The position numbers and the translations under genes were made by a program. A stretch of DNA of 64,000 nucleotides from Salinispora mooreana (GTDB taxonomy: Bacteria; Actinomycetota; Actinomycetes; Mycobacteriales; Micromonosporaceae), in assembly GCF_000379065.1 (NCBI RefSeq), contig NZ_KB900614.1, positions 2,657,149 to 2,721,148 of the forward strand. Reading direction: 5' to 3'. Shown piece by piece: positions 35,017 through 43,656 of this stretch. Position 1 is the stretch's first letter. Every line of letters starts with the position of its first letter. Under the pieces are notes generated by a model. That model worked only from the letters and a program-made list of their open reading frames with translations. It did not search any database and was not told the origin of the DNA.

Positions 35017-35424
35017 TCAGCCCGGCTCCGCCAACGCACCCCGAATGCGCTCAATCATCGCCGCCTCCTGCGGAGTGACGCCCCGGTGCGCCCCGGCCGC
35101 CTGGTCGGCAGCGGCCAACACCACCTCCCGGTAGGTCCGCACATCCTGCGGCGACTTCTCCCGCAGGATCGCCACCGCCCGGGTCAGCGCCGGCAGCACC
35201 ACAGACTCGATCTCCCGCTCCGACCTGCTCGGCAGCCGGGGCAGGGGACCACTGGTCAGCACCGCCTTGACCATTCCGCTGGAGTCAGCCAGCGCGGCGG
35301 AGGCGGCGAAGCTCTCCCGGACCAGCGCCAGCACACCGGGCTCCACATTTGACACGAGGGCAACCGCGCCGAAGGCGCCCGTCTTGAGGGTCAGCCGCTC
35401 CTCGGCCGTCAACCGCTGCTCCAT
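35017..35424 (-). CDS. Conserved hypothetical protein
   Basis: 135 residues from the ATG MEQRLTAEERLTLKTGAFGAV; a GTG two codons earlier is equally possible and neither has a clear ribosome site. Mostly helical, soluble, no membrane segment and no recognised motif. High third-position GC and a lack of competing frames support coding. It is divergent from the membrane protein at 35495. Function unknown. Confidence 0.7.
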   Translation of the reverse strand: MEQRLTAEERLTLKTGAFGAVALVSNVEPGVLALVRESFAASAALADSSGMVKAVLTSGPLPRLPSRSEREIESVVLPALTRAVAILREKSPQDVRTYREVVLAAADQAAGAHRGVTPQEAAMIERIRGALAEPG

Positions 35425-35494
35425 GATCACGGAGTGTAAATGTCGCGCCCGCCGCGGGGTGTGGCAACAACCACGGGTACGTCATGATGGTGTC

Positions 35495-35902
35495 ATGGCT
35501 CGGCTGTACGTTCTCCTCTTCCTCGCGCAGGTCGTCCTCGCCGTCGTCGCGTTGATCAGCTGCCTCTCGGCCGAGGAGGGCGACATCCGCGCCCTGCCCC
35601 GGATCGCCTGGGTGCTGGTCATCCTCTTCTTCCCCCTGGTCGGCTCGATCGCCTGGTTCGTCGCCGGCCGCGAGGCCAGAGCCGGTCAGCCAGGAGCCGG
35701 GCGGCCGGTCGGCAACGGTCTCACCGGGCGCCGGCGCCGCCCGATCGCTCCGGACGACGACCCCGAGTTTCTCCGTTCGGTCGAGGAACGCACCCAGAAC
35801 CAGGCCGACCAGGAGCTCTTCCGCCGCTGGGAGGAGGACCTGCGCCGCCGCGAGGACGATCTTCGCCGCCGGGACGGTGAGCAGAAGCGGCCCGAGTCCT
35901 GA
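35495..35902 (+). CDS. Small membrane protein with PLDc_N-type domain
   Basis: 135 residues. Two membrane segments (about 3-23 and 38-58) enclose ALPRIAWVLVILFFPLVGSIAWFVAGR. This matches the phospholipase D-nuclease N-terminal (PLDc_N) module that occurs as stand-alone proteins in actinomycetes. The C-terminal ~75 residues are highly charged (repeated RRWEED, RRREDD) and probably form a cytoplasmic helix or coiled coil. No catalytic domain, so it is not a phospholipase. Function unknown. Its stop is seven bases from the stop of the convergent TPP enzyme gene. Confidence 0.75.
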   Translation: MARLYVLLFLAQVVLAVVALISCLSAEEGDIRALPRIAWVLVILFFPLVGSIAWFVAGREARAGQPGAGRPVGNGLTGRRRRPIAPDDDPEFLRSVEERTQNQADQELFRRWEEDLRRREDDLRRRDGEQKRPES

Positions 35903-35908
35903 CCCGCC

Positions 35909-37531
35909 TCAGGCGAGATTCGACGACCGGGGGTAGGCATCAGCCGGGTCGGTCACCACGTTGACCAGATACGGCACCCCGGACTCGAAGGCCCGCCGCA
36001 GCGCCGCCCCCAGGTCGGCGGCCTTCGTCACGGTCTCGCCCGCCCCGCCCAACGCCTGGACCACCTGGTCGTAACGCAGCTCCGGCTGAAGGTCGGCGGC
36101 CACGTCGTAGCCGTACAGCGCCCGCATCGGATGCTTCTCCAGCCCCCAGATGCCGTTGTTACCGACCACGATCACCACCGGCAACCGCTGCCGGACCAGC
36201 GACTCCACGTCCAGCAGGGAGAAGCCGGCGGCGCCGTCCCCCATCAGTACGCAGATCTGCCGGTCGGGGTGGGTCACCCGAGCCCCCATGGCGTAGCCCA
36301 TCCCGGTGCCGAGACAGCCGTACGGACCGGGGTCGAGCCAGGTGCCGGGCTGGGCGGGCTCCAGGTACCGGCCCGCGTACGAGACGAAATCACCACCGTC
36401 GCCAATGGTGATCGCGTCCCGGGCCAGTACCCGGCGTAGCTCGCCGTAGACCCGGGCGGGCCGGATCGGGTCGGTCTCCGCCGCCATCTCCGCGGCGTCG
36501 CGGGTGCGGGCGGCGTCCTCCGCGGCCCGCAACTCGACGACCCACTCCGTGTGGTCGGCGCGGGGGCCGGGATGGTCGGCGAAGGCGGACAGGATCAGTC
36601 GCAGGTCGCCGGCCGGCGCGGCAGCCGGCTGGCGGTGCCCGGCACGTTGACCCGGCGCGTCCACCACGTGCACCACCGCCGCGGCACCGAAGTCGCCAAA
36701 ATTGAGCCGGAAGTCCAGCGGCGTGCCGACGACCACCACCACGTCCGCCCGCTGCAACGCCACCCGACGGGACGCGGCGAAGGCGAGCGGGTGCTCCGGC
36801 GGCAGCACGCCCCGGCCCATGCCGTTGGTGAAGACCGGCACCGCGAGGGCCTCGGCCGCCGCGCGCAGGGGGTCAACGGCATCGCCGGCGTAGACGTCGG
36901 AGCCGGCGATGAGCACTGGGCGCTGACCCCGGGCGATCAGGTCAGCGGCCTTCGCCACCTCCGCCGGGTCCGCCTCGATCGGGGCGATCGGGGCGACCGC
37001 GGGCAGGTCGGCGTCGGCCACCGAGAAGGCCACCTCCAGCGGAAGGTCCACAAAGACCGGGCCACGATGCGGGGTGAGCGCCGTGGTCACCGCGGCACCC
37101 ACCACCCGGGGGATGTCCTCGGGGCGCAACACCGTCTCGGCATGCTTCGTCACCGGGGTCACCAACGGCAGGTGGTCCAGCTCCTGGAGGCTGCCCGCCC
37201 CCCATCGAAACTGTGGTGCTCGCCCACCGAGCACCAGGATCGGTGACGCGTTGAAGAAGGAGCTGGTCAACCCGGAGATGCCGTTGGTGACGCCCGGACC
37301 GGCGGTCAGCACCGCGAGGCCGGGGCGGCGCTGTAGCTTTGCGACCGCCTCGGCCGCGAAGACCGCCGACTGCTCGTGCCGGACGTCATAGATCGGAAAC
37401 CCGAGCTGGTACGCGGCGTCGTACAGCGGGAAGACATGCCCACCGGAGAGGGTGAACATCTCCCGCACCCCGTGTGCCCGCAACGCCGCCAGCGCGAGTG
37501 CGCCGCCGTGCCCCTCGATCCGCTCCGACAT
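35909..37531 (-). CDS. Acetolactate synthase-like TPP-dependent lyase
   Basis: 540 residues with the three-domain fold of the acetolactate synthase / benzoylformate decarboxylase / 2-hydroxyacyl-CoA lyase group. Catalytic Glu in DVRHEQSAVFAAEAVAK near residue 52; TPP site MGDGAAGFSLLDVESL...NNGIWG near 430-465. It diverges clearly from IlvB at 3268 and has no adjacent small subunit, so it is unlikely to be the biosynthetic enzyme. The wording of its motifs is closest to ILVBL/2-hydroxyacyl-CoA lyase-type proteins, and an enoyl-CoA hydratase gene lies 72 bases upstream on the same strand. That context would fit acyl-CoA alpha- or side-chain cleavage, but substrate is unproved. Confidence 0.82.
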   Translation of the reverse strand: MSERIEGHGGALALAALRAHGVREMFTLSGGHVFPLYDAAYQLGFPIYDVRHEQSAVFAAEAVAKLQRRPGLAVLTAGPGVTNGISGLTSSFFNASPILVLGGRAPQFRWGAGSLQELDHLPLVTPVTKHAETVLRPEDIPRVVGAAVTTALTPHRGPVFVDLPLEVAFSVADADLPAVAPIAPIEADPAEVAKAADLIARGQRPVLIAGSDVYAGDAVDPLRAAAEALAVPVFTNGMGRGVLPPEHPLAFAASRRVALQRADVVVVVGTPLDFRLNFGDFGAAAVVHVVDAPGQRAGHRQPAAAPAGDLRLILSAFADHPGPRADHTEWVVELRAAEDAARTRDAAEMAAETDPIRPARVYGELRRVLARDAITIGDGGDFVSYAGRYLEPAQPGTWLDPGPYGCLGTGMGYAMGARVTHPDRQICVLMGDGAAGFSLLDVESLVRQRLPVVIVVGNNGIWGLEKHPMRALYGYDVAADLQPELRYDQVVQALGGAGETVTKAADLGAALRRAFESGVPYLVNVVTDPADAYPRSSNLA

Positions 37532-37603
37532 GACCAGCTCCCCTGCCCGCGGAAGATCCGGGCATACGCTACCCAGCGGTAGCCGGGATGGGAACGCCCC
37601 GGA

Positions 37604-38377
37604 TCAACGTCCGGTGAAGTCCGGCTTGCGCTTCTCCACGAAGGCCGCCATACCCTCCCGCCGGTCGTCGGTGGCGAACAGCGCCGCGAAGAGCTGGCTC
37701 TCCCAGGCCAGGCCGGAGGCCAGATCCATCTCCAGGCCACCGTCGACCGCCAGCTTCGCCGCACGCAGGGCCTGCGCCGGCCCGGTCAGGTACGGCTGTA
37801 CCAGGGCCACCGCTGCGGCATAGACCTCGGCGGCGGGGACCACCCGGTCGGCCAGCCCGATCCGGAGCGCCTCCGGCGCGTCCACCATCCGGCCCGACAT
37901 GATCAGATCCTTGGCACGGGCCGGGCCAACCAGGCGGGCCAGCCGCTGGGTGCCACCGGCGCCGGGAATGACGCCGAGCTTGATCTCCGGCTGGCCGAGC
38001 TTGGCGTCCTCGGCGACCACCCGCCAGTCGCAGGCGAGGGCCAGCTCGCAGCCGCCGCCGAGGGCGTACCCGGTGATCGCGGCAACCACCGGCTTGGAAA
38101 TCTGGGCGATCGCCCCCAGCGCGCTGGAGAGCGCGACCGCCCGCTCAGACATGTCCACGTAGGACATGTCGGCCATCTCCTTGATGTCCGCCCCGGCGGC
38201 GAAGACCCGCTCTCCGCCGTACACGATGACCGCGCGGACCGCCGGGTCGCCGCCCGCCTGGGTCGCCGCGGCGCGCAGCTCCTCCTGCACCTGGGTGTTC
38301 AGCGCATTCATCGGCGGCCGCTCCAACCGGATGGTGCCGATCCCGTCCTTGATCTCCAGCCGCACGAACTCGCCCAC
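37604..38377 (-). CDS. Enoyl-CoA hydratase/isomerase family protein
   Basis: 257 residues, normal for the crotonase family. Oxyanion-hole segments ERVFAAGADIKEM (near 63) and GYALGGGCELALACDWRV (near 104); the first catalytic Glu is in GQPEIKLGVIPGAGGTQRL. The position of the second Glu of rat hydratase is Asp here (AKDLIMSG), as in several bacterial homologues. The GTG beginning MGEFVRLEIKDGIGTIRLERPP was chosen because GAGGGA lies six bases before it; the upstream frame is not conserved. Probably co-transcribed with the TPP lyase downstream. Confidence 0.9.
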   Translation of the reverse strand: MGEFVRLEIKDGIGTIRLERPPMNALNTQVQEELRAAATQAGGDPAVRAVIVYGGERVFAAGADIKEMADMSYVDMSERAVALSSALGAIAQISKPVVAAITGYALGGGCELALACDWRVVAEDAKLGQPEIKLGVIPGAGGTQRLARLVGPARAKDLIMSGRMVDAPEALRIGLADRVVPAAEVYAAAVALVQPYLTGPAQALRAAKLAVDGGLEMDLASGLAWESQLFAALFATDDRREGMAAFVEKRKPDFTGR

Positions 38378-38474
38378 GCTGTCCCTCACTTCCTCGTCGA
38401 AGTCGCGTGCCAACCTTACGGCCCGAGCGCTGGGGCCGTAGTCTGGCGCCAGCCCCGGCACCGGGAGTTCCGAG

Positions 38475-39008
38475 ATGGTCACGCTTTATCACGATAAATC
38501 GATACACGTCACCTCCACGGCTGTCCAGGTCGTGGACCAGATCTTTCCGCTGGCCGAGATCAGCGCCGTGTGGCACCACCGTGGCAGCCGCTCCTGGCGA
38601 GTGCTGGCCGGCCGCGGCGCGATCGGCGCGGCCCTGGCTGGTCCGCTGGTCGCCGCTGCGGCGGGCATCGCGCTCGCGCTCTGGCTCGGCCACTCCCCCA
38701 CCGTCACCATCGCCATCATCGGCGCCTCGGTGCTGGTCGGGCTCGCGGTCGGGCCGGTCGCCGACTTTCTCTTCGAACACCTGGACCGCTCGTACGCCCG
38801 GGGCAGCCGCCAGCTGGAGATCTGGATCCGCTGGCAGGGCCGGCCGATGCTGCTGCTGGCGACCGCAGACGCGGTGCGGTTCGGGCAGGTCTACCGAGCG
38901 CTACAGCGCGCCATCGAAGCCAGCCAGCCGGCTCCCCAGCCACCGCGCCGGCGGGGAGACCGGGCCGCTCCCGCGCCACCGGCCCGTAGCGGCCCGGCGC
39001 CACAGTAG
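38475..39008 (+). CDS. DUF6232-like membrane protein
   Basis: 177 residues. N-terminal beta-rich domain (MVTLYHDKSIHVTSTAVQVV...ISAVWHHRG), two membrane segments (about 50-70 and 74-95), then a soluble part with LDRSYARGSRQLEIWIRWQG and a Pro/Arg-rich tail. The fold resembles PH-like membrane proteins grouped as DUF6232 in actinomycetes. The next gene is a clear paralogue, so the pair arose by tandem duplication. Function unknown. Confidence 0.72.
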   Translation: MVTLYHDKSIHVTSTAVQVVDQIFPLAEISAVWHHRGSRSWRVLAGRGAIGAALAGPLVAAAAGIALALWLGHSPTVTIAIIGASVLVGLAVGPVADFLFEHLDRSYARGSRQLEIWIRWQGRPMLLLATADAVRFGQVYRALQRAIEASQPAPQPPRRRGDRAAPAPPARSGPAPQ

Positions 39009-39062
39009 GGGCCGGCCCGATCGGACCGACCCGCACCGACCGACCCTCGGTTAGAGTTAGTG

Positions 39063-39542
39063 ATGACCCTCTATTACCGGGACGACGCGGTGCAGGTGAC
39101 CTCCGAGGCGATCCGGTCAGGCGGGCACCGGGTGCCGATAGCCGAGATCAGATACGTCTGGCACACGAAGGGGCGCACCACCCTCGCCGTCCGCGGGCGG
39201 CTGCTCAGCCGCAGTGTCCTGGTGCTGCTGTTGTCGCTGCCGCCCCTGGCGGCAGTGGTCTGCGCGCTCTCGCTGGTCTGGTCAGCGCCGGAGCGAGGGT
39301 GGCTGCCGGTGCTGCTCACCCTCGCCGGGTGCCTGCTACTCGCGCTGGCCGTGCTGCCCTTCCTGGAGATCCCGCTCGGCTGGCTGGACCGCTCCTACGA
39401 GCGGGGAAACCGCGTACACGAGCTGTGGGTGCAGGCGCAGGGCCACGAGCTGCTGCTCCTACGCACGCCGGACGCGCTCCGGTTTGGCCAGATCTACCGC
39501 GCCGTGCAGCGCGCCGTCGAACAGCAGCCCCACGACCGGTGA
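39063..39542 (+). CDS. DUF6232-like membrane protein, tandem paralogue
   Basis: 159 residues, colinear with the preceding protein: MTLYYRDDAVQVTSEAIR, a WHTKGRTTL segment, two membrane segments (about 50-70 and 78-100), then LDRSYERGNRVHELWVQAQG and FGQIYRAVQRAVE. The shared blocks LDRSY-x-RG and FGQ-x-YRA-x-QRA-x-E show duplication. A GTG directly before the ATG could also serve as start. It lacks the long basic tail of its neighbour. Function unknown. Confidence 0.72.
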   Translation: MTLYYRDDAVQVTSEAIRSGGHRVPIAEIRYVWHTKGRTTLAVRGRLLSRSVLVLLLSLPPLAAVVCALSLVWSAPERGWLPVLLTLAGCLLLALAVLPFLEIPLGWLDRSYERGNRVHELWVQAQGHELLLLRTPDALRFGQIYRAVQRAVEQQPHDR

Positions 39543-39600
39543 CCTGGCGGCCAGCACCTCCCGACCGGACCACCTGCCATGGCGTGCGGTGCGGGCAGAG

Positions 39601-40497
39601 TCAGCCCGGCCGGTACAGCTCGTCGATCTCGTCCCGGCGGGGCAACGCCACCGAGGTGCCGAGCCGCCGGACGCACGCCGCGCCGGCGCCCGTCGCCCAC
39701 CGCGCCGCATCCACCAGGTCGCGCCCCTCCCCCCAGCCGACCGCGAGCGCGGCCGAGAACGCGTCCCCGGCCGCCGTCGAGTCAACCGTCTCGACCGGCA
39801 CCGCCGGGATGCGCACCCCGCCGCCATCCCGGTCGCCGTACCATGCGCCGGCGACGCCGAGAGTGAGCACCGCCCGGGGAGTCAGCTCCAGTAGGGCCTG
39901 CGGCTTGTCCCGGCCGTGACCGGTGAAGGTCTGCGCCTCGCTCTCGTTGACCACCAGCACGTCGGTGGCGGCGAAGAGCTCCGGCGGCACGGTCCGGGCG
40001 GGCGCGGCGTTGAGCACCACGCGGGTGCCGCCGGCCCGCGCCGCCACCGCCGCCTCGGTAACTGTCTCCACCGGGATCTCCAACTGGGCGACCAGCACAT
40101 CCGCTTCACGTATCGCGGTCAGCTCCGGCTCGGTCAGCCCGGTCATCGTGGCGTTGGCGCCGGGACTGACCACGATGGCGTTCTCCCCCTCGGCATTGAC
40201 CATCACCAGGGCGACCCCGGAGGCGCCGTACGCGACCCGCAGTTGGCTGGTGTCCACTCCGGCCGCGGTGATGCGGGCGCGCAGGGTGACGCCGAAGGCG
40301 TCGGAGCCGATGGCGCCGAGGAACGTGCAGGCCGCGCCGGCCCGGGCCGCCGCGATGGCCTGGTTGGCACCCTTGCCGCCCGGCACCATGACGAAGTCCG
40401 CGCCGAGCAGCGTCTCCCCCGGTCGAGGCAGCGCCGCAGCGGTCGCCACGAGGTCCATGTTGGCGCTACCCAGGACAACCACCCGGGTCTGTGGCAT
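39601..40497 (-). CDS. rbsK: Ribokinase (PfkB family)
   Basis: Phosphorylates ribose to ribose-5-phosphate with ATP. 298 residues, normal length. N-terminal GSANMDLV, the glycine-rich PGGKGANQAIAAARAG (about 40-55), and the anion hole with catalytic Asp in DSTAAGDAFSAALAVGW near residue 240. The exact sugar could differ within the PfkB family, but the N-terminal motifs favour ribokinase. No ribose transporter is adjacent; the neighbour upstream is an orphan ABC ATPase. Confidence 0.88.
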   Translation of the reverse strand: MPQTRVVVLGSANMDLVATAAALPRPGETLLGADFVMVPGGKGANQAIAAARAGAACTFLGAIGSDAFGVTLRARITAAGVDTSQLRVAYGASGVALVMVNAEGENAIVVSPGANATMTGLTEPELTAIREADVLVAQLEIPVETVTEAAVAARAGGTRVVLNAAPARTVPPELFAATDVLVVNESEAQTFTGHGRDKPQALLELTPRAVLTLGVAGAWYGDRDGGGVRIPAVPVETVDSTAAGDAFSAALAVGWGEGRDLVDAARWATGAGAACVRRLGTSVALPRRDEIDELYRPG

Positions 40498-40571
40498 TGA
40501 GCACCTCCGGTTCTGCGGGTCGGGGGCCGCATCCCCACCCGGTCACGGCCCGGCGCGGGCCGGTCCGTGCC

Positions 40572-41408
40572 CTAACCGGCGCGGGCGGTGTAGCGGTCGC
40601 CGTGCCGCTCCAGCACCAGGGACAGCCCGAAGGTCTCGCTGAGATTCTCCCCGGTGAGGACATCGGCCAGCAGGCCCTGCGCCACCACGTCCCCGTCGCG
40701 CAGCAGCAGCGCGTGGGTGAAGCCGGGCGGGATCTCCTCCACGTGGTGGGTGACCAGCACCAACGCCGGGGCATCCGGGTCCGCCGCCAGCTCCGCGAGC
40801 CGGGCCACCAGCTCCTCACGGCCCCCGAGGTCAAGCCCGGCGGCGGGCTCGTCGAGCAGCAACAGCTCCGGGTCGGTCATCAACGCCCGGGCGATCTGCA
40901 CCCGCTTGCGCTCGCCCTCGGAGAGGGTGCCGTACCGGCGGTCCGCGAGGTCACCGACGCCGAGCTGGCCGAGCAGGGCTCGGGCCCGGGTCTCGTCGCC
41001 GCTGTCGTACTCCTCCCGCCAGCGGCCCACCACGGACCAGGACGCGGTCACCACCACGTCCACGACCCGCTCCTCGGTGGGGATCCGCTCGGCGAGCGCT
41101 GCGGTGGAGAGCCCGATCCGCGTCCGCAGCTCGGTCAGGTCGGTACGACCGAGCAGCTCGCCCAACACGTGTGCGAGCCCGGCCGTCGGGTGCAGTCGAC
41201 CACCGGCCAGGTTGAGCAGCGTGGTCTTACCGGCGCCGTTGGGACCGAGTACGACCCAGCGCTCGTCCAGCTCGACCTGCCAGTCAACGTCGTGCAGCAG
41301 GGCCGCACCAGCGCGGCGCACGGTCACGCCGTCGAGGCTGACCACCAGATCCGCGTCCACGGAGGCGGGGGCGGCACCGGAGAGGCCGGAGATCAAGGCA
41401 CCAGTCAC
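40572..41408 (-). CDS. ABC transporter ATP-binding protein
   Basis: 278 residues, one nucleotide-binding domain: Walker A GPNGAGKTT (near 68), signature LSEGERKRVQIARAL, Walker B LLLLDEPAAGLD, and a switch His in THHVEEIPPGF. It resembles the stand-alone ModF/YlmA-like group of cytoplasmic ABC ATPases. No permease or binding protein is adjacent, so transport cannot be assumed. The GTG at 41408 (MTGALISGLSG) was chosen by recalled homologues. It is not obviously the missing ATPase of the sugar importer at 56-60 kb. Confidence 0.85.
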   Translation of the reverse strand: MTGALISGLSGAAPASVDADLVVSLDGVTVRRAGAALLHDVDWQVELDERWVVLGPNGAGKTTLLNLAGGRLHPTAGLAHVLGELLGRTDLTELRTRIGLSTAALAERIPTEERVVDVVVTASWSVVGRWREEYDSGDETRARALLGQLGVGDLADRRYGTLSEGERKRVQIARALMTDPELLLLDEPAAGLDLGGREELVARLAELAADPDAPALVLVTHHVEEIPPGFTHALLLRDGDVVAQGLLADVLTGENLSETFGLSLVLERHGDRYTARAG

Positions 41409-41528
41409 GACTCCATCCAACCACGCACCGGTGAGCCACACCCGGGCCCCCGACGTCGAGCTACCGGAGCGAAGCGCGGTCGACCGACGGAGCGTCGACC
41501 AACCGCACCGCCACACCGTCCCCGCCGG

Positions 41529-42704
41529 TCAGCTCGTCGTGGAGCCGAACACCTCGTCCCGCGCCGCCGCCAGGGCGGTGTGCAGCGCCCCGCGCAGAAT
41601 CGGCTCCTCGGTCAGCCCGGTCGGCACCACCCGCGGCCGGACCAGAGCGATCGCCGCCACCTCTCGCTGCACTCTTTCGGCCAACGCCGCCCCGCCGGCC
41701 CCGCCGACCGCACCAGCCAGGACCACCAGCGGCGGATCCAACACCACACAGGTACTGGCCACGCCGAGCGCGAGCCGACGGGCCAGCTCATCAAGCATCG
41801 GGGCACCCGCCGCGCCGTCGGCGACCGCCGCGGAGACCCCACCGGCCGCCGTCTCGTCGGGATACCCGTGCTCCCGGGCCAGCGCGCGAACCGCCTCCGC
41901 GCCGACGAGCTGCTGGAACGCAGGCTTCGTACGAAGGGCAGCGGTACGCGGGATCGGCACCCCGGGCACCGGCAGCCAGCCGATCTCTCCGGCGGCGCCG
42001 GTGCTGCCGTGGTGCAGCCGCCCGCCGATCACGATCGCCAGGCCGATCCCGGCATCCACCCAGGCCAGGACGAAGTCAGCGACGCCCTGCGCCGCTCCCG
42101 ACCGCGCCTCGGCCATCGCCACCAGGTTGACGTCGTTCTCGAAGACCACGGGGGTGTGCAGGTCGTCCCGAAGCGCGCCGAGCAGGCCGGCGTGCCACCG
42201 CGGTAGGTTGAACGCGAACGTGATGTCACCACTGGTCGGGTTGACGAGACCGGGGGCGCCGAGGACGACCCGGCGTACGGTCGACAGCGGCGCCTCAGCG
42301 CTGCTCGCGGCCGCAACGACGGCGTTGTGCACCACGCCGAACGGGTCGTCGGTATCGCCAGTTGACTGTTCGGAGCGGCCGACCACCTCCCCGGTGATGT
42401 CCGCACAGGCAGCGACCACCCGTTCGGCCCCGAAGTCCACCCCGACCACGTGGGCGCTGCCCGGCCGGACGGCATACAGCTGGGCGTTGGGACCTCGCCC
42501 GCCCGCCTGCTCACCGACCCGCGCGACCAACCCCCGCTCCTCGAGCCGCTCGACCAGCTGGGAGGCGGTCACCTTGGACAGACCGGTCAGCTCGCCCAGC
42601 CGCGCTCGGGTCAACGGGCCCTGCTCCAGCAGCAACTCCAGCGCCGCGCGGTCATTGAGTGCCCGCAACAGGCGGGGGGTGCCGGGGAGCCGGGTCATAG
42701 TCAT
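41529..42704 (-). CDS. ROK-family transcriptional regulator
   Basis: 391 residues. An N-terminal winged helix-turn-helix (about 18-68, with ARLGELTGLSKVTASQLVERLEERG) is followed by a ROK sugar-kinase-like domain (VGVDFGAERVV, ENDVNLVAMAE, AAGEIGWLPVPG). The cysteine motif CxCGxxGC that binds zinc in NagC/Mlc-type ROK proteins is absent. This suggests an altered sugar-binding site. The ATG at 42704 has GAGGA five bases upstream. The target is unknown; it lies 15 kb from the glycan locus, which has its own LacI regulator. Autoregulation is common in the family. Confidence 0.88.
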   Translation of the reverse strand: MTMTRLPGTPRLLRALNDRAALELLLEQGPLTRARLGELTGLSKVTASQLVERLEERGLVARVGEQAGGRGPNAQLYAVRPGSAHVVGVDFGAERVVAACADITGEVVGRSEQSTGDTDDPFGVVHNAVVAAASSAEAPLSTVRRVVLGAPGLVNPTSGDITFAFNLPRWHAGLLGALRDDLHTPVVFENDVNLVAMAEARSGAAQGVADFVLAWVDAGIGLAIVIGGRLHHGSTGAAGEIGWLPVPGVPIPRTAALRTKPAFQQLVGAEAVRALAREHGYPDETAAGGVSAAVADGAAGAPMLDELARRLALGVASTCVVLDPPLVVLAGAVGGAGGAALAERVQREVAAIALVRPRVVPTGLTEEPILRGALHTALAAARDEVFGSTTS

Positions 42705-43277
42705 GCCAGTCCTCGAGTTTTTCATAACCAGCCACGCGCAACGACGAAAGAGGTAACCGTAGCGTAACGACCACCGACGGAGTGGGTAGTCGACCGTATC
42801 GACGGGGAGGCAGGGAGCATATGAGACCGGATCCAGGAATTCGCCGCGTCGCGCCGGGCACCCCGCTCGCCGCCTACCGGGCCCGATCCCCGCACAGTGG
42901 GCAGTCGTAGGAGATGTCACCCGCCTCGGGCACGCGACCGGAAGCCCGCACCCCGGCAACGCCGCACGCCCCCGTCTTCAGCTGCTGCCCGTATCCCTTG
43001 GAATAGATCGCCTAGTACGCTCCGTCACCGTTCGCCTCAGCCGGTCGTGCAGCTTTTACTGCAGGTCAAAGTCCAGTTTTCGACACACCAACACCTCCGA
43101 GCACCCCTTGCCTACCCGCCGCTAAATACGTAGCGTCACAACTGCATCCGGCGATCCGCCCCCGGGCGGCCGGCGGGGGCCTGGGGGAAGGACGCGGACC
43201 GGGGTTCCGGCCCGGGAAATCCGGTCCGCGCCCTACCCACTCCCGGTGGCACGAGTCGGCCGGTCAGCCCGGGTAGA
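42705..43277. other. Gene-poor stretch with a small coding remnant
   Basis: No complete gene is supported. At 42874-43011 on the minus strand an open frame without a good start encodes 45 residues ending DISYDCPLCGDRAR, which looks like the C-terminus of a small zinc-ribbon protein whose start has been lost; an internal GTG at 42951 would give only 25 residues. The rest shows lower coding bias and relatively AT-rich patches (43050-43140). Confidence 0.4.
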
Positions 43278-43424
43278 CCCCACACGACCGCCAGCCCGAT
43301 CGGGGAACCCGGCCGCCGCGGCCACCCGGGCCGACGCCGCGTTCCGCCGACTGTGCAGGTACGTCGGCGCCGCCCCCTCGGTGAGAACGTGGCGCGCCGC
43401 CTGGGCGACCAGCCGACGGGACGA
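43278..43424 (-). pseudogene. Remnant of a GNAT acetyltransferase (C-terminal part)
   Basis: A minus-strand frame reads SSRRLVAQAARHVLTEGAAP, followed by TYLHSRRNAASARVAAAAGF. This is the helix and acetyl-CoA-pocket segment typical of the end of GNAT proteins. About 50 of an expected 200 or more residues are recognisable. The sequence before it is not conserved, apparently because ~10 codons and most of the N-terminus were lost. A duplicated CGTCCCGTCGG marks the junction near 43430. No functional start remains, so it is called a pseudogene. Confidence 0.6.
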
Positions 43425-43656
43425 GCCGACGGGACGAACCCCGGGCCAGCCGGCCACTGCCCCAGCCAGGTGGTCAGGTGCAGGTGACGCCGACGGCCGC
43501 CCATCGCACTCCTTCGAGGCCTGCTCGTCGCGCGCCGTACGCGCAGCCGGGGTGCCCCACGGGTCGCGGGCCACCGCCGCTGGTGACGGCCGTAACCGCC
43601 TCGCAAGATCTTAGCTGATCGTCGCGGCTACGCTGGGCAACGACGAGGGAGGCCCG

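Noticed and set aside
40572-41408. The ABC ATPase as the missing energiser of the glycan importer
   Set aside because: It lacks the C-terminal regulatory domain of MalK/MsmK-type ATPases, is short (278 residues), and lies 15 kb away in another transcription unit.
39601-42704. Ribokinase, ABC ATPase and ROK regulator as a sugar operon
   Set aside because: Spacing is loose (74 and 120 bases), no permease or binding protein is present, and the ABC ATPase is not of the sugar-import type, so a common function is not supported.
42897-43133. Plus-strand frame of 78 codons in the gene-poor stretch
   Set aside because: Amino-acid composition is Arg/Pro-rich with no motif, no ribosome site, and it lies antisense to the zinc-ribbon-like remnant.
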